From assembly GCA_034509425.1 (NCBI GenBank), contig JAVTVJ010000347.1:558001-622000 (forward strand): a DNA stretch of 64,000 nucleotides, written 5' to 3'. The translations under genes and the position numbers were made by a program. Positions 51,101 to 59,127 of the stretch are shown here, piece after piece. Under the pieces are notes generated by a model. The model was not told where the DNA came from. It ran no database searches and saw only the letters and a program-made list of their open reading frames with translations. Position 1 is the first letter of the stretch. Every line of letters begins with the position of its first letter. This DNA is from Eopsaltria australis. Lineage: Eukaryota > Chordata > Aves > Passeriformes > Petroicidae.

Positions 51101-54100
51101 CTAGCTAGTCATCATTCTCCTTCAACATGGGACAAGCCAGAGAAAAGATTTGTTGTACTTCAGTCCTCAGAAGGTCTGCGTTACAGCCTCCTTGAGTTCT
51201 GTGATCAGGGTGGTGAACAAAGCACTCTAGCTGTAGCTGCTTCAAGCTCTAAATGCTGTATCTGGCATCAAATGTACAGCCTGCATTCTGAGAGTTACCC
51301 AGAATGGTTTTCATTTCAACTCATATAGTCAAGTAGACATATTTAGTCTATTTCTTTGATAAGATTCTTTCTACAGTGAAACTGATACCTGCATCTAACT
51401 CATCATTAAATACTTATCTCAAATAGAAGGGGTCACTTTTGTTTTGACTTAGACAGTTTAGATATATGGATTAATTAAAGTTATTTTAATTGAAACCCTC
51501 CAGAAAATGTACAAGATAAAAAACAAGCAAACAACTTAAAGTGGGGCTTCTTTGTTAGTTTTGTGTTCAAGTGGTAGTTGGGATGTAATTAGTTACTTGT
51601 TGTGTTTCTTCTGTGTGTCCTTCTTGATCAATAGCATTGCATTATTCTTGTGCAGGGGCATGCCAGTTGTTCCAGATAGATTGTCACATACTTTGTAGTG
51701 TAGAGTTAGGAAAAGATACAGTTAAGTTAAATAGAGATCTGCAGTATCTGTGAGCCTTAAAAATCCTGCGATCACAGAAACCGCATTAGTAATATTTCTA
51801 CTCAATATTCTTGCTGTAAAGATGAGAAGGATAGCTCTGTAACTGAGATCACGTGGTTCACCTCACTTTAGGACAGTTCCTGTCCACAAAGAGCTTTGGA
51901 CATAAAATTGTGAAGCTGATAATCTAGTCTCAGACACTCAAGCAAATATAGTGCTAGAAAATTCGGGGAAATTTGGTGCATTAAGTATTTCATTTTTTAA
52001 TCCTTACAGACTAAAATTACTCTGAGTTGAAGCTGTGAAAAGTCTTGTTGGAATACAGTCTGGCTTCTCATCCATAACAAAAAAACCAAACCTAAACAGA
52101 ACACCATGATCTATAATCAGAGTGAATTTAAATCCATGTGCAAGATTTAACTAATATTTCTGCTAATATTATTAAACCATTTCAAGAACCAACCTTTGCC
52201 TCTTATTGTGCAAAATAAATTTTGCTTTAATAGTTAGTTTTAATAATTAAATTTAATCTTAGTGATTGACTTAGTCTGATTGACTTAGTCTGAGTGAGTC
52301 AAGGTGTGATTTTCTTTCTGTGTGCTCTGGAAGGGTTTGTTCTGGTCTTTGTTCCAACTTTTCTTAGTTATTTCTTAAACAGGTAACAACTGCCAAACAG
52401 ACTTAGACTAAAGGAATTATCACAGAACTTTTTCCCTGGGAATGGATAGGAGTATATAGAAAATTACTTTTTTTCACCTGTTATTTACTGCCAGATTCTC
52501 TCTGTCAGAGCTTTTGGGATTTTCTTAGCCAAAAAATGCAGGCTGGCCCATCCTGCTTAATAGACAGCAGTGGACCAATTCTGCAGGAACACAGTTTTAC
52601 GGTTTTCTTCTGCTGCATTCTGTGACCAATTTTGCAGAATCCACCATATTTAAAAAATAAAGGAAACATGATTTGTTGTTAAACTTACTTACTGCTAATT
52701 CAACTGAGTGGTTCCTTACTATGGGAAAGGGATGTGGCTAAAAACTCTGTCCATCTGCATCAGTGTGACCTGTGAGAACAGAACTCTGGTCATTTAGGTG
52801 CAAGGAGCAGAGCAGCAGTCAGTGCCCTTTGAGGAGGCTCTGCTGGCCTCAGCCTGCCCTGTCTTATGTATGCAAGGTGTTTGAGTGCTGTGACTCTTAC
52901 AAGTTTTTCTCCGTAATTTTAGTGGTGGAGAAATTTTTAAGCGTTTTAAGGCATGTAAGTGCTTGTGTATCAGTATGTTTAAGTGTTGAACATGAGTCAG
53001 TTTATCAGTGTTTAGAAGTCTGTAAGATTTCTAGACAGATTGGATGTTGGTTTTCACAGTCCTTGAGGCTCGTGCTGGCGTGGTAGGCAGAGGGAGGGCA
53101 TCGTGGTGTCACCTGCAGGGCTGGGAGCCCAATTTTGTCTGCTCACCTTTGGATTCATGATTTGGCAAGTCTGATGCTCGTATTCTTTAAAAAGATTCTT
53201 TACAAGAAAGAAAAGTAACACCAACTTCAGCCTGTGATAAGATATACACAGTTTTCATTTTCTATTAGTATTTCCAGCCTTCAGACTATAGTTTTCCAAG
53301 GTCCGTGTTGTTGGCAGTGCAATAGGGGTCACTCTGTTCCACATTTAACATGTGTGTTTTATTGCTAATAACTGATTTGCCAAAAAAGTGTTTGAAAACT
53401 CTGGTCTTATAACTGCAAAGATCTTGGTAATGCTTTTTCCTTTCCTGAACTTAATTTAAAGCTGCTATGCTAGTCTGGAGGATAGTCATTATATCTGTGG
53501 GAATGCTTCTTTGTACGTTGCCCTTTTTTTTCTTCTTTCATCAATTGCAACCACTCAGTAGTAGCAGATTTGGCTTCATTGAATTTTTTCTCCAGTTTTA
53601 TACATTATCCAAATTTGGTTTGTCTTTCATTCTATTAGGATTATCAAGGATTTGCTGTAATCTTTTAAAAAGTGTTTTGACTGTTGTACTTTCATCCAAA
53701 TTATGGCCTCACCTGTACTTTTATGCGTGCCTCCAGTAAATCTCTCATGTATCATCAAGTAGGCTTTTTCAAGTAAGTATCAGTAATAGATAAAGGCTTG
53801 TACTTTCCAGGTGTTTAAAGGGATCATGGGAACATGTGGATGGACAGATACCTTTTGTGTATGTTGTTCTATTGCTATAATTCATGTAATGTCCTTTAGG
53901 GTCTTCCCAGAATCAGAATTGCAGATTTTTCAGAGTGAACGGAACCATTTGATTGAAACATAAATCAGAGAACTCATATATGCTAGAAAAGCCATCTTTT
54001 TATCAGAAGAAAATAAGATAATAAAGACAATTATACTAAAGTTCTCTACATCTACCTGGGGAATTGACTGCAAAGCAGTTTGCTCATAACAGAAGACCTT

Positions 54101-57100
54101 TTGGAAATACTCTTAAATTTCACATCTCCCAGAGAAGAAGTACAATTTTATGATTATGGATATGTTACTGTAGCCTAGAAATTGCTACTTTCCATAACAG
54201 GGTATCCTGTCCCTACCAGGCATTGAAGAAATCGGGAATATTAAAAACAGTAGAAGAAAATAAAGAATAGAAATAAGCTAATATAAATTAATTTTAAGAA
54301 TAAAATGGGTTTTGTTTTGTTCTAAATAAAGGTCTTCTGCATGGTTTCTTCTGCTCTTTGCAAGTATAAAGTTAACCATGAGGGGGATGCAAATAATCCT
54401 GATACTAGCTAGAAAAGGCAGGGAATATTTTGAGAAATGTAGCTTGTGTCTTAAGTAAAAATGCTTGCATGTAGTTAAACTGTATATAAGGCCCCAGGCA
54501 ATTTCCTTAATGGATTTTTTTGTGGGGCTGCATGGAAGAAAGTCCATCTGTTTAATATAATCCAAAACAAAAATAGACACCTCATGATTAATGAAAGTTA
54601 CAAGAAAATTTTTCCAGGGATTGTGAAAACATTTTCCTCTTACAGTTAAATCCATTCTATCTGCCAGATATTATCAAAGAATGAAAGATTTATTTAAATT
54701 GCTGAAACTGGAATAAAATAGAATATTTATACAGAATTTTATAACCGTCGTAATTCAGGTGCATCATCACAAGAGAAACAAATGAATGCTTTTGGGTGCT
54801 CTGAAGTCCCAGCTGCACAGGCTGCAGCTGAGGAAGACTGCATCCAGGGATTTAGTTGCATACTGAGATGAGCTTCATTTTGCAATGATTCTGAGACAGA
54901 AGCAGACATCGAGGTGTGTGGCATTTGTCTGCCTGGGTGTGGCCACCAAGAGCCATTGGAGTTGTATGAGGACAACTGCAGCGTCTGGCTTGCACAACAC
55001 AATTTTTAGAACAGAGTGGCATCTTTTTCAAAGGGTAGACCTGCTATCCCACAGTCCATCAGTGACTCTAGAGATTATTTCAATAATCTACATGGCATGC
55101 AAGTGTTACTTTAGGTCCTGGGGTTACCCTGCAAAGCCTCCCCAGACCTAACCAGACCTTAGAAGGCTGACAGGCTTCTATGTACACATAGATGAGACAG
55201 GGTGAAAGATAAATTATTAAACATGCAACAGAGGCTGAATAAAGAGTAAGGACAGCAGTCCTTACCCAGTCTTCAAAACCCTTGGTTAGCTGCTAGACAG
55301 GTACACAATGACAGTAGTTTTTAGGCACAAACTCAGCAGTGTGTGATAAAACTGCAGGTGAGAATTTTTAGAATAAATATGATTTTAAACCAAGGAATTA
55401 GATTTGCTGGACTATCTCACTGGTTTTAAATTTCATGTGATATTAGCACTTGCTGATTAAGGCTAAAATAATGAATAATATTACAGACTTTTATGGGGAA
55501 AGGGAGGACTTCACATTTAAGGGAAAATTTCAGATAAAGGAGGAAGACATCGGAATGAAGTAAAGGTTATTGACAAAGTTGGATTGATGGTGCTGAAAGA
55601 ACTGAGGCAGTGCTTGCAATTAACTTAATTTTTAAATATGAAGACATATTGAATAAAACTTATATGAAGTTTGATGTAAAAGAAAAAGGGGAATAAATTA
55701 ACCAGTTCAGAAGTATAGAAATGCTCCTGCTCATGCAAGGAAATGAGTAAAGCACAGTAGATGGTTTGGTTTTTAGCTATTCTGGCTAGAAATGTAATGC
55801 TGCCTTCTATTGGTATTATAACTGCGTATGTGATATATACAAACCATTTAACATGCATTTTCTGAAAAGAAGGAAAAAGAAACTTCAGAATTGCAACTCC
55901 TTTTCATATTTTATATGAACAAAATGTGCTTGATAGCTTTGCAAAGGACATCCCCAAAGGCAGTGTTTTTTCTATAGGCCAGTGAATCATGTATTATTCC
56001 ACAGCATTGATTCTATTACTCCCAGTGGGTGGCAGTTTTCCCATTTGTAGCAGTTCCAAACATTGTTTTTCCCTTAGTGGCAGAAAAATTACTTGATGAA
56101 TGTGTTTCATATTAAGTTTTGATTAAACACAGGCATTTGTGATAATTTTAGTTGCAATATACTCTTAAAAAAATTAAATTTTTGTCTTACAACTAGAGTA
56201 AAACTAATTGCTTTGCCTCACACTTTAAAGTTAGAATGCATTTTCTTATAATTAAAGTAAGGTTTCTTTGACAGTTTAGTTAGTTTTATGTCATCTTATT
56301 AAATATAACTTCCTATTCAAAATGTCTTACTACTCATGGGGCTAAAAAAAATAATAGATGCTGAGATTCTGAGGGTTTGTATTGTGTACAAAATCTGTGT
56401 TTGGGAACAAAACACATTTCCAAGGCTTGATTTGGCTTTTGGCTTAGAAGTTAGGTAAGAAACTCGATATCTAAACTACCTTTTAACCTTGTCTTCTGAG
56501 GAAGTGCAAATAATTCTAATTGGCATAACCAGAGATTATCCATGTAAGTGGAAGTATTACACTGGGATAGATAATGAGAAGACAACCAATTTTAATTTTT
56601 TAGGTACTTTGGAGCTGATCCTACAGAAATTAGCCTTTGTAGTCTTTGTAATTAAACTTAACCATGGGAGCTACACAGAAAAATAACTCATGGGAAATAC
56701 TCATTCTTTATGACCAAATTAGCCACTTCATTCTTCTCCGTATGTGCCAGGTGACATGTGGAGAGTAACTGAAAATCTCCACCCCATGTACTCTAGAAAT
56801 CACTCACATCAGCATAAGTGATATATTCATTCTTAGCTGAGTGAATGTCCATGAACCATAAGAAAATTTTAGGGGTCTAGACCAGTTCTCACTGACTTAA
56901 GGGACTAAGTTCCACATACCTCAGTAGTGCAGAATCAGTCTGAAAGAGAAAAAAAAAAGGGGGGGGGGGGGGGGGAGAAAGGAAATATGACTTAGTTTTA
57001 CAATTGTTGTTCTTAGAGTTTTATCTTTCTTTGTCACTGATATAAAATTAAATGTCATGTACCAGCAATTTATTTTAACAGAGAAAGATCAACACAGCTC

Positions 57101-59127
57101 TGCAGGACATTGTGTTTCTTCTTCTAGGCATGCTTATATCATGGTAAATCATTTGTTGTGTTGGATAAGTGTGTGGAACTATCTTCTCTGAACCCTCCAA
57201 ATTGCATAGAAATGTAACTGGAAAGTTCTGGTACATTCAGGACAAGAAGGTTGCTGCCTATGGGATGTTTTTCAGCATATATAAAATTCTGGTTTATATT
57301 ACAGATGCAGACACTCATAATTTAGTTTTATATTTTACAGCTACAGAAATAAATAACTACATTATTAAATGTTATAATTATATGAAATAATTATATTGAG
57401 AACTCATAGATGGGTCTGGAAATTCCTAAATGTGGTGACAAACATGCCATATTTCCCATCTGTTTATTTGTGCTAAAGTTCCAGGAAGGTTTGGGACAAA
57501 AGTTAAGAAGAGTTATGTAACTTAATGTGAGTGGAAGTATCAGTGTGAGGCATTATTTTCAAGTTCTTTTTATTGCATTATTTGATCTCTTCCTTTAATA
57601 ATAGATACATTGAATTTTTGATAGTCTGTAAAATGCTCAGGATATTATTGTTAAATCCTATGCCACTGACCAATGAACTGTTTCTACTTGGTGAGGTCAC
57701 TATTTACTAAAAGTGGGTGTAAACTTCAAAACAATGGAACTATCTTTTGCACAGATGTAATCCATATGGAAACTATTAGGTTATGGTTGTTACATTCATG
57801 TTTTTTTTCCCCATAGAATACATTTGTTTCAGTGGTGTCGAGAACAGTCCTCTTGTCTTCACTGCAATATGTTATTTTCAATATTAGATTAAAATGTAAA
57901 GTCTATAAGCCAAATTCTTGCTGCAGATTAATTATGATACAAGTAAGAACATTGTCTGTCCAACAAATTTGATTCACTTTTATTAGAGAGAAAAAATAGA
58001 CTAACTGAATGTAGACTTATGCATTAAGCATATACGGAGTTTTGCTTTAACCTGAATCATGTTCAATTAAATGATCACTATTAGAAAAATGTGAGATTTA
58101 CTGTAGAGCTGAATGAGCAATGATGCTGAGGAAATGGCAGAGATCTTCAAGTATTTATGAAGGTGGAAGCTAGTATACATCAAATAAAACTATATCTGTC
58201 TCTTTAAAGTCACTGTATTTTAGAATATGATCTGTCATGCTCATGGTCCCATTGACCAGGGCTTTTGCTTTAATTTATGTGGGAAATCTTATGGATAATG
58301 TAAAGTGGTTTCTTTCCCTATGTCAGTCAGGGTTTTGGGGCAAGCAAGAGCATGTGAGCCTGCTGAGCAGGAGACAGGGACTCTTGCAAAGAAAGCAGTG
58401 GGGAAGAACTCAACATTAGTATTTCACTGTATCCCTAGAGCAGTCTGCATGTTTCCAGCTGAAGCTCTTTCTCCTATGTTTTTGGTGCTTTGAGGGATTT
58501 TGTTATTCTTGGATTTTTTTTGTTGTTGATTTTGTTGTTGTTGTTGTTTTGGGGTCTTTTTGTTTGGTTTTGTTTGTTTTGTTTTTCTTGTCCCTGCCCA
58601 TATTTTGAACCCAAAACATTTAGGCAAATGCTAAAAAAATTCTGGTGACATTATTCCATATATTTAAAAGATTTTGTTTTTCTTTCTCAGGGAATTCCTG
58701 GAATTCCTGGAAATCAAGGAACAAAAGGACAAAAGGTGCTATTAGTTGTTCAAAACACAGTTAAAACCTGTACTATATATACCCATTCCAAAGTAAGAGT
58801 TCAGGCTTAGAGAAGACTTTTCATAGTGGGGGTTTGTGGCATCAAATCATGCTGCAAAAGAATGGAGACAATTCATGGCATGTTTAAAAATCTCTCATTA
58901 GGTTTTATTTCAAATAGTCCATAAGGAATGACTAGTTTAAAAGGAAACATACTAATTTCATAATACACTGAGAAACAATCTTAACTAAATATGTATAATT
59001 AAAAAATATATTAAAAGATGTTAAGTATACATACATTAGTCACAGAATTTTTCTCTTTATGTAAAAATTACAGGGTGAAATTGGTCCACCAGGCCAACCA
59101 GGAGCAAAAGGGTCACCAGGAGATACT
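12028..59127 (+). CDS. COL21A1: Collagen alpha-1(XXI) chain, 5' part (18 coding exons, 3' end outside window)
   Basis: Spliced gene encoding a secreted FACIT-type collagen of the extracellular matrix. Joining 12028-12115, 14007-14558, 18897-19065, 19200-19416, 20776-20949, 21881-21958, 24283-24291, 25749-25832, 27921-27983, 35486-35539, 36433-36486, 38769-38822, 39659-39712, 41234-41287, 41379-41432, 43852-43905, 58691-58735 and 59074-59127 gives 1911 nt, 637 codons, with no frame break. Domain order is signal peptide, VWA with MIDAS motif DGSYS (43-47), TSPN domain, linker with Cys430, Cys444 and Cys446, then Gly-X-Y triplets from 449. This order, and segments such as IPGFNGEC and GFPGLHGMP, match vertebrate COL21A1 as I recall it. 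Other VWA-TSPN collagens (XII, XIV, XX) carry fibronectin III repeats between these domains, and none are present here. The human chain is about 957 residues, so about one third is missing downstream. Splice sites are read by eye. The gene identity is secure; individual boundaries are very likely. Confidence 0.96.
12116..14006 (+). other. COL21A1: COL21A1 intron between coding exons 1 and 2
   Basis: 1891 nt, GT-AG. A 172-codon minus-strand open frame (12647-13165) has no recognisable domain or conserved motif and is taken as chance. Confidence 0.85.
14007..14558 (+). CDS. COL21A1: COL21A1 coding exon 2: von Willebrand factor A domain
   Basis: One 552-nt exon, phase 1 to phase 1, encodes nearly the entire VWA domain. 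The metal-ion-dependent adhesion site is intact: DGSYS at 43-47, the GGNTRTG loop at 111-117 (Thr114 or Thr116), and Asp144 in LTDGKS. The domain starts near ADLVFIL (36-42) and ends near KQKLCE. An N-glycosylation sequon (Asn-Ile-Thr) follows the first helix. VWA domains in FACIT collagens bind matrix ligands, often through a divalent cation; a specific partner cannot be inferred. Acceptor tttttag, donor G|gtaagt. Confidence 0.96.
14559..18896 (+). other. COL21A1: COL21A1 intron between coding exons 2 and 3
   Basis: 4338 nt, GT-AG. Contains the best-preserved CR1 copy (14944-15433) and a short (ACTC)n run near 15630. Otherwise unremarkable AT-rich DNA. Confidence 0.85.
14944..15433 (-). mobile_element. 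CR1 LINE, 5'-truncated, about 490 bp
   Basis: The left edge atcatagaatgatagaatgg is the complement of the CR1 3' terminal repeat. CR1 antisense words follow in order: ccatccaacctggccttgaa, tcttcctaatatctaatcc, ccccttgtcctgtcgctac, aggctgaacaaccccaac, tggccccagagctgggcac. About 20 bp seems missing after ggcatggggcaac compared with typical copies. It is the youngest-looking mobile element in the window. The open frame on its + strand (14960-15463) is antisense repeat. Confidence 0.93.
18897..19065 (+). CDS. COL21A1: COL21A1 coding exon 3: VWA-TSPN junction
   Basis: 169 nt, residues 214-270. It opens with ESVCPTRIP and runs into the TSPN domain (GFDIL), with a basic stretch KKKVKKRVQ. The acceptor ttgcag completes the split Glu codon from the previous exon, and the donor AG|gtattg leaves phase 2, matched by the next exon. 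The basic patch could contact glycosaminoglycans, but that is inference only. Confidence 0.94.
19066..19199 (+). other. COL21A1: COL21A1 intron between coding exons 3 and 4
   Basis: Short, 134 nt, GT-AG, with a C/T-rich tract before the acceptor. Confidence 0.92.
19200..19416 (+). CDS. COL21A1: COL21A1 coding exon 4: TSPN domain
   Basis: 217 nt, about residues 270-342. Encodes NVFPEGLPPSYVF and the laminin-G-like beta strands, including KVKKTWDLWRIL. An Asn-Gly-Thr sequon lies near the C-terminal end of the exon. The intron before it is only 134 nt (19066-19199), with acceptor ttatatag after a C/T-rich tract. Donor AAG|gtaagg, phase 0. Confidence 0.94.
20019..20055. repeat. Minisatellite, 10-bp unit
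   Basis: About 3.7 copies of TTAGAAACTG in direct tandem, identical in the first three. Confidence 0.9.
20683..20743. repeat. 15-bp perfect hairpin with duplicated right half
   Basis: TTGTTATTTAAATTG (20683-20697), a 4-nt AAGG loop, then its exact reverse complement (20702-20716). The 19-nt segment 20693-20711, spanning the loop, is repeated exactly at 20725-20743. Confidence 0.92.
20776..20949 (+). CDS. COL21A1: COL21A1 coding exon 5: TSPN domain
   Basis: 174 nt, 58 codons (343-400), phase 0 at both ends. Encodes TLFDEGWHQIRLLVTE, the conserved Gly-Trp-His strand of TSPN/laminin-G-like folds, then YIDGQEIE and IGKYSGKEETVQ. Acceptor cttag, donor CAG|gtaggc. A perfect hairpin lies 59-93 bp upstream of the exon (20683-20716). 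Confidence 0.95.
20950..21880 (+). other. COL21A1: COL21A1 intron between coding exons 5 and 6
   Basis: 931 nt, GT-AG. Nothing distinctive seen. Confidence 0.88.
21881..21958 (+). CDS. COL21A1: COL21A1 coding exon 6: end of TSPN domain
   Basis: 78 nt, 26 codons (401-426): FEIQKLRIYCDPEQNN through CEIPGF. The two cysteines (in IYCDPE and VCEIP) probably close a disulphide in the TSPN domain, as in related FACITs. Acceptor attacag, donor TTT|gtgagt, phase 0. Confidence 0.94.
21959..24282 (+). other. COL21A1: COL21A1 intron before the micro-exon
   Basis: 2324 nt, GT-AG. Contains an (AT)n run at 22192-22210. Confidence 0.85.
22192..22210. repeat. (TA)n dinucleotide repeat
   Basis: About nine uninterrupted TA units. 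Confidence 0.9.
24283..24291 (+). CDS. COL21A1: COL21A1 coding exon 7: 9-nt micro-exon (Asn-Gly-Glu)
   Basis: AATGGAGAG lies between a strong acceptor (ttcttgtttcag) and a good donor (gtaggc). It supplies Asn-Gly-Glu, exactly the residues that I recall between IPGF and C-(L/M)-NGPSDVG in vertebrate COL21A1. Phase is 0 on both sides, so skipping would remove three residues without a frameshift. ORF-based gene prediction would normally miss it. Confidence 0.87.
24292..25748 (+). other. COL21A1: COL21A1 intron after the micro-exon
   Basis: 1457 nt, GT-AG. No recognisable repeat or gene. Confidence 0.85.
25749..25832 (+). CDS. COL21A1: COL21A1 coding exon 8: linker and first Gly-X-Y triplets
   Basis: 84 nt, 28 codons (430-457): CMNGPSDVGSTPAPCICPPG, then KQGPPGPK. 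Cys430, Cys444 and Cys446 sit just N-terminal to the triple helix and could form inter-chain or local disulphides. Regular triplets begin at Gly449. Acceptor cttggtag, donor AAA|gtaagt. Confidence 0.94.
25833..27920 (+). other. COL21A1: COL21A1 intron between coding exons 8 and 9
   Basis: 2088 nt, GT-AG. AT-rich, nothing distinctive. Confidence 0.85.
27921..27983 (+). CDS. COL21A1: COL21A1 coding exon 9: collagen triple helix
   Basis: 63 nt, seven perfect Gly-X-Y triplets (458-478), from GEPGQPGNHG to DGKP. Acceptor ctccatag, donor CCT|gtgagt. An internal GATG|gtaagc at 27976 also resembles a donor, but using it would give a 55-nt exon and a frameshift. Confidence 0.94.
27984..35485 (+). other. 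COL21A1: COL21A1 intron between coding exons 9 and 10
   Basis: 7502 nt, GT-AG. Has a T-rich (TTTTG)-like tract (about 29749-29815). No collagen-like exon is hidden inside; the protein continues directly from DGKP to GYQG. Confidence 0.85.
29749..29815. repeat. T-rich low-complexity tract with TTTTG units
   Basis: Long T runs broken by single G and one C. Reads as A-rich on the other strand, but there is no retroposed gene next to it. Confidence 0.8.
35486..35539 (+). CDS. COL21A1: COL21A1 coding exon 10: collagen triple helix
   Basis: 54 nt, six triplets (479-496): GYQGSAGTPGIPGTPGIQ. Acceptor ccttag, donor CAA|gtaagt. It lies after a 7.5-kb intron. The 54-nt, phase-0 size is the classical collagen exon unit. 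Confidence 0.95.
35540..36432 (+). other. COL21A1: COL21A1 intron between coding exons 10 and 11
   Basis: 893 nt, GT-AG. Nothing distinctive. Confidence 0.88.
36433..36486 (+). CDS. COL21A1: COL21A1 coding exon 11: collagen triple helix
   Basis: 54 nt, six triplets (497-514): GPRGLPGIKGEPGKDGAK. Acceptor tcaatctag, donor AAG|gtaaaa. The Lys and Glu residues are typical of charged inter-chain pairs. Confidence 0.95.
36487..38768 (+). other. COL21A1: COL21A1 intron between coding exons 11 and 12
   Basis: 2282 nt, GT-AG. Contains an old CR1/L3-like fragment and a 155-codon minus-strand open frame (36802-37269) without recognisable domains. Confidence 0.85.
37460..37625 (-). mobile_element. Ancient CR1/L3-like LINE remnant
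   Basis: The word order tctagccttgtttaaaa, gcttccgccactgtttta, ttttcctagaaattctgccc, cccattacttg parallels the antisense of CR1/L3 3' regions (steps 'summary paragraph', 'attccaccacc', 'cctaatatcc', 'cattaccc'). It is highly diverged. Confidence 0.45.
38769..38822 (+). CDS. COL21A1: COL21A1 coding exon 12: collagen triple helix with a Gly-to-Ala break
   Basis: 54 nt, six triplets (515-532): GDSGLPGFPGLHGMPAPK. The last triplet reads Ala-Pro-Lys (GCA at codon 530) where a Gly is expected, so the Gly-X-Y repeat is interrupted once. My recollection of the human chain has Gly here. The donor AAG|gttgaa is weak. Phase 0 on both sides, so skipping would keep the frame. It could be a natural imperfection, a polymorphism or a base error. 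Confidence 0.92.
38823..39658 (+). other. COL21A1: COL21A1 intron between coding exons 12 and 13
   Basis: 836 nt, AG acceptor, weak donor gttgaa. Confidence 0.85.
39659..39712 (+). CDS. COL21A1: COL21A1 coding exon 13: collagen triple helix with a GC donor
   Basis: 54 nt, six triplets (533-550): GERGPKGDQGVPGIYGKK. Acceptor ttgtctag. The donor is AAG|gcaagt, a GC-AG intron with otherwise near-perfect consensus. The first downstream GT (39717) would give a 58-nt exon and break the frame, so the GC site is the only one that keeps the triplet repeat. Confidence 0.93.
39760..40503 (+). mobile_element. Avian LTR-like repeat, copy B
   Basis: Starts tgtgatgagtgacctaggct and parallels copy A. It has a shared A/T-rich middle (cttggggaaaattaatttga), a caggctcaacttcc block, GCTCCAG-type units, a ccaccatggcccctcc block, and a GC-rich end with four CCGGCTG words. 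At roughly 745 bp it is longer than copy A. It is probably an endogenous-retrovirus-like solo LTR; no internal coding region is present, and no clear target-site duplication was seen. Confidence 0.65.
40392..40428. repeat. Four CCGGCTG words at exact 10-bp spacing
   Basis: Copies at 40392, 40402, 40412 and 40422 inside the LTR-like element. Confidence 0.92.
41234..41287 (+). CDS. COL21A1: COL21A1 coding exon 14: collagen triple helix
   Basis: 54 nt, six triplets (551-568): GSKGEKGDTGFPGMPGRS. Acceptor tttttctcag, donor TCT|gtaagt. It is separated from the next exon by only 91 nt. Confidence 0.95.
41288..41378 (+). other. COL21A1: COL21A1 91-nt intron between coding exons 14 and 15
   Basis: GT-AG. 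Contains a direct repeat TAATTCACCT at 41329 and 41342 and has a purine-mixed 3' end. Confidence 0.92.
41379..41432 (+). CDS. COL21A1: COL21A1 coding exon 15: collagen triple helix
   Basis: 54 nt, six triplets (569-586): GDPGRNGKDGLPGSPGFK. The acceptor gcgacag has almost no polypyrimidine tract. Donor AAG|gtatgt. Confidence 0.94.
41433..43851 (+). other. COL21A1: COL21A1 intron between coding exons 15 and 16
   Basis: 2419 nt, GT-AG. Holds a (GT)n(AC)n palindrome (about 42674-42700) and an (ATCTAT)n patch near 43370-43396. Confidence 0.85.
42674..42700. repeat. (TG)n(AC)n self-complementary dinucleotide tract
   Basis: TGTGTGTGT runs directly into ACACACACA, giving a perfect central inverted repeat with Z-DNA and cruciform potential. 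Confidence 0.88.
43852..43905 (+). CDS. COL21A1: COL21A1 coding exon 16: collagen triple helix
   Basis: 54 nt, six triplets (587-604): GEVGQPGSPGLEGHRGEP. Acceptor tttattttaaag, donor CCT|gtaagt. The 14.8-kb intron follows. Confidence 0.94.
52263..52290. repeat. 14-bp tandem duplication
   Basis: TGATTGACTTAGTC twice in direct tandem, followed by a degraded third start. Confidence 0.9.
56949..56975. repeat. A10 followed by G17 homopolymer tract
   Basis: Ten A then seventeen G on the + strand, inside a longer purine run. Length is likely to be unreliable in any assembly. Confidence 0.9.
58517..58590. repeat. T/G-rich low-complexity tract upstream of exon 17
   Basis: TTG and TTTTG units starting after gattttttttt. 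It lies 100-175 bp before the coding exon 17 acceptor. Confidence 0.8.
58691..58735 (+). CDS. COL21A1: COL21A1 coding exon 17: collagen triple helix
   Basis: 45 nt, five triplets (605-619): GIPGIPGNQGTKGQK. Acceptor ctttctcag, donor AAG|gtgcta, which is weak beyond the GT. The 45-nt size equals the 54-nt unit minus one 9-nt repeat. Confidence 0.93.
58736..59073 (+). other. COL21A1: COL21A1 intron between coding exons 17 and 18
   Basis: 338 nt, donor gtgcta, acceptor ttacag. Nothing distinctive. Confidence 0.88.
59074..59127 (+). CDS. COL21A1: COL21A1 coding exon 18: collagen triple helix, last exon in window
   Basis: 54 nt, six triplets (620-637): GEIGPPGQPGAKGSPGDT. Acceptor aattacag, donor ACT|gtaagt. 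No further Gly-X-Y exon was found up to 64000, so the following intron exceeds 4.8 kb. Confidence 0.94.

Larger units (their letters stand above)
43906..58690 (+). other. COL21A1: COL21A1 14.8-kb intron between coding exons 16 and 17
   Basis: 14785 nt, GT-AG, the largest intron seen. No Gly-X-Y exon or recognisable gene found. It includes a possible decayed zinc-finger frame (46988-47245, minus), a 14-bp tandem duplication (52263-52290), an A10G17 tract (56949-56975) and a T/G-rich tract (about 58517-58590). Confidence 0.8.

Noticed and set aside
43906..58690. Search for missed Gly-X-Y exons in the large intron
   Set aside because: No run of Gly-X-Y codons with splice sites was seen, and the protein reads on naturally from GEP to GIPGIP.
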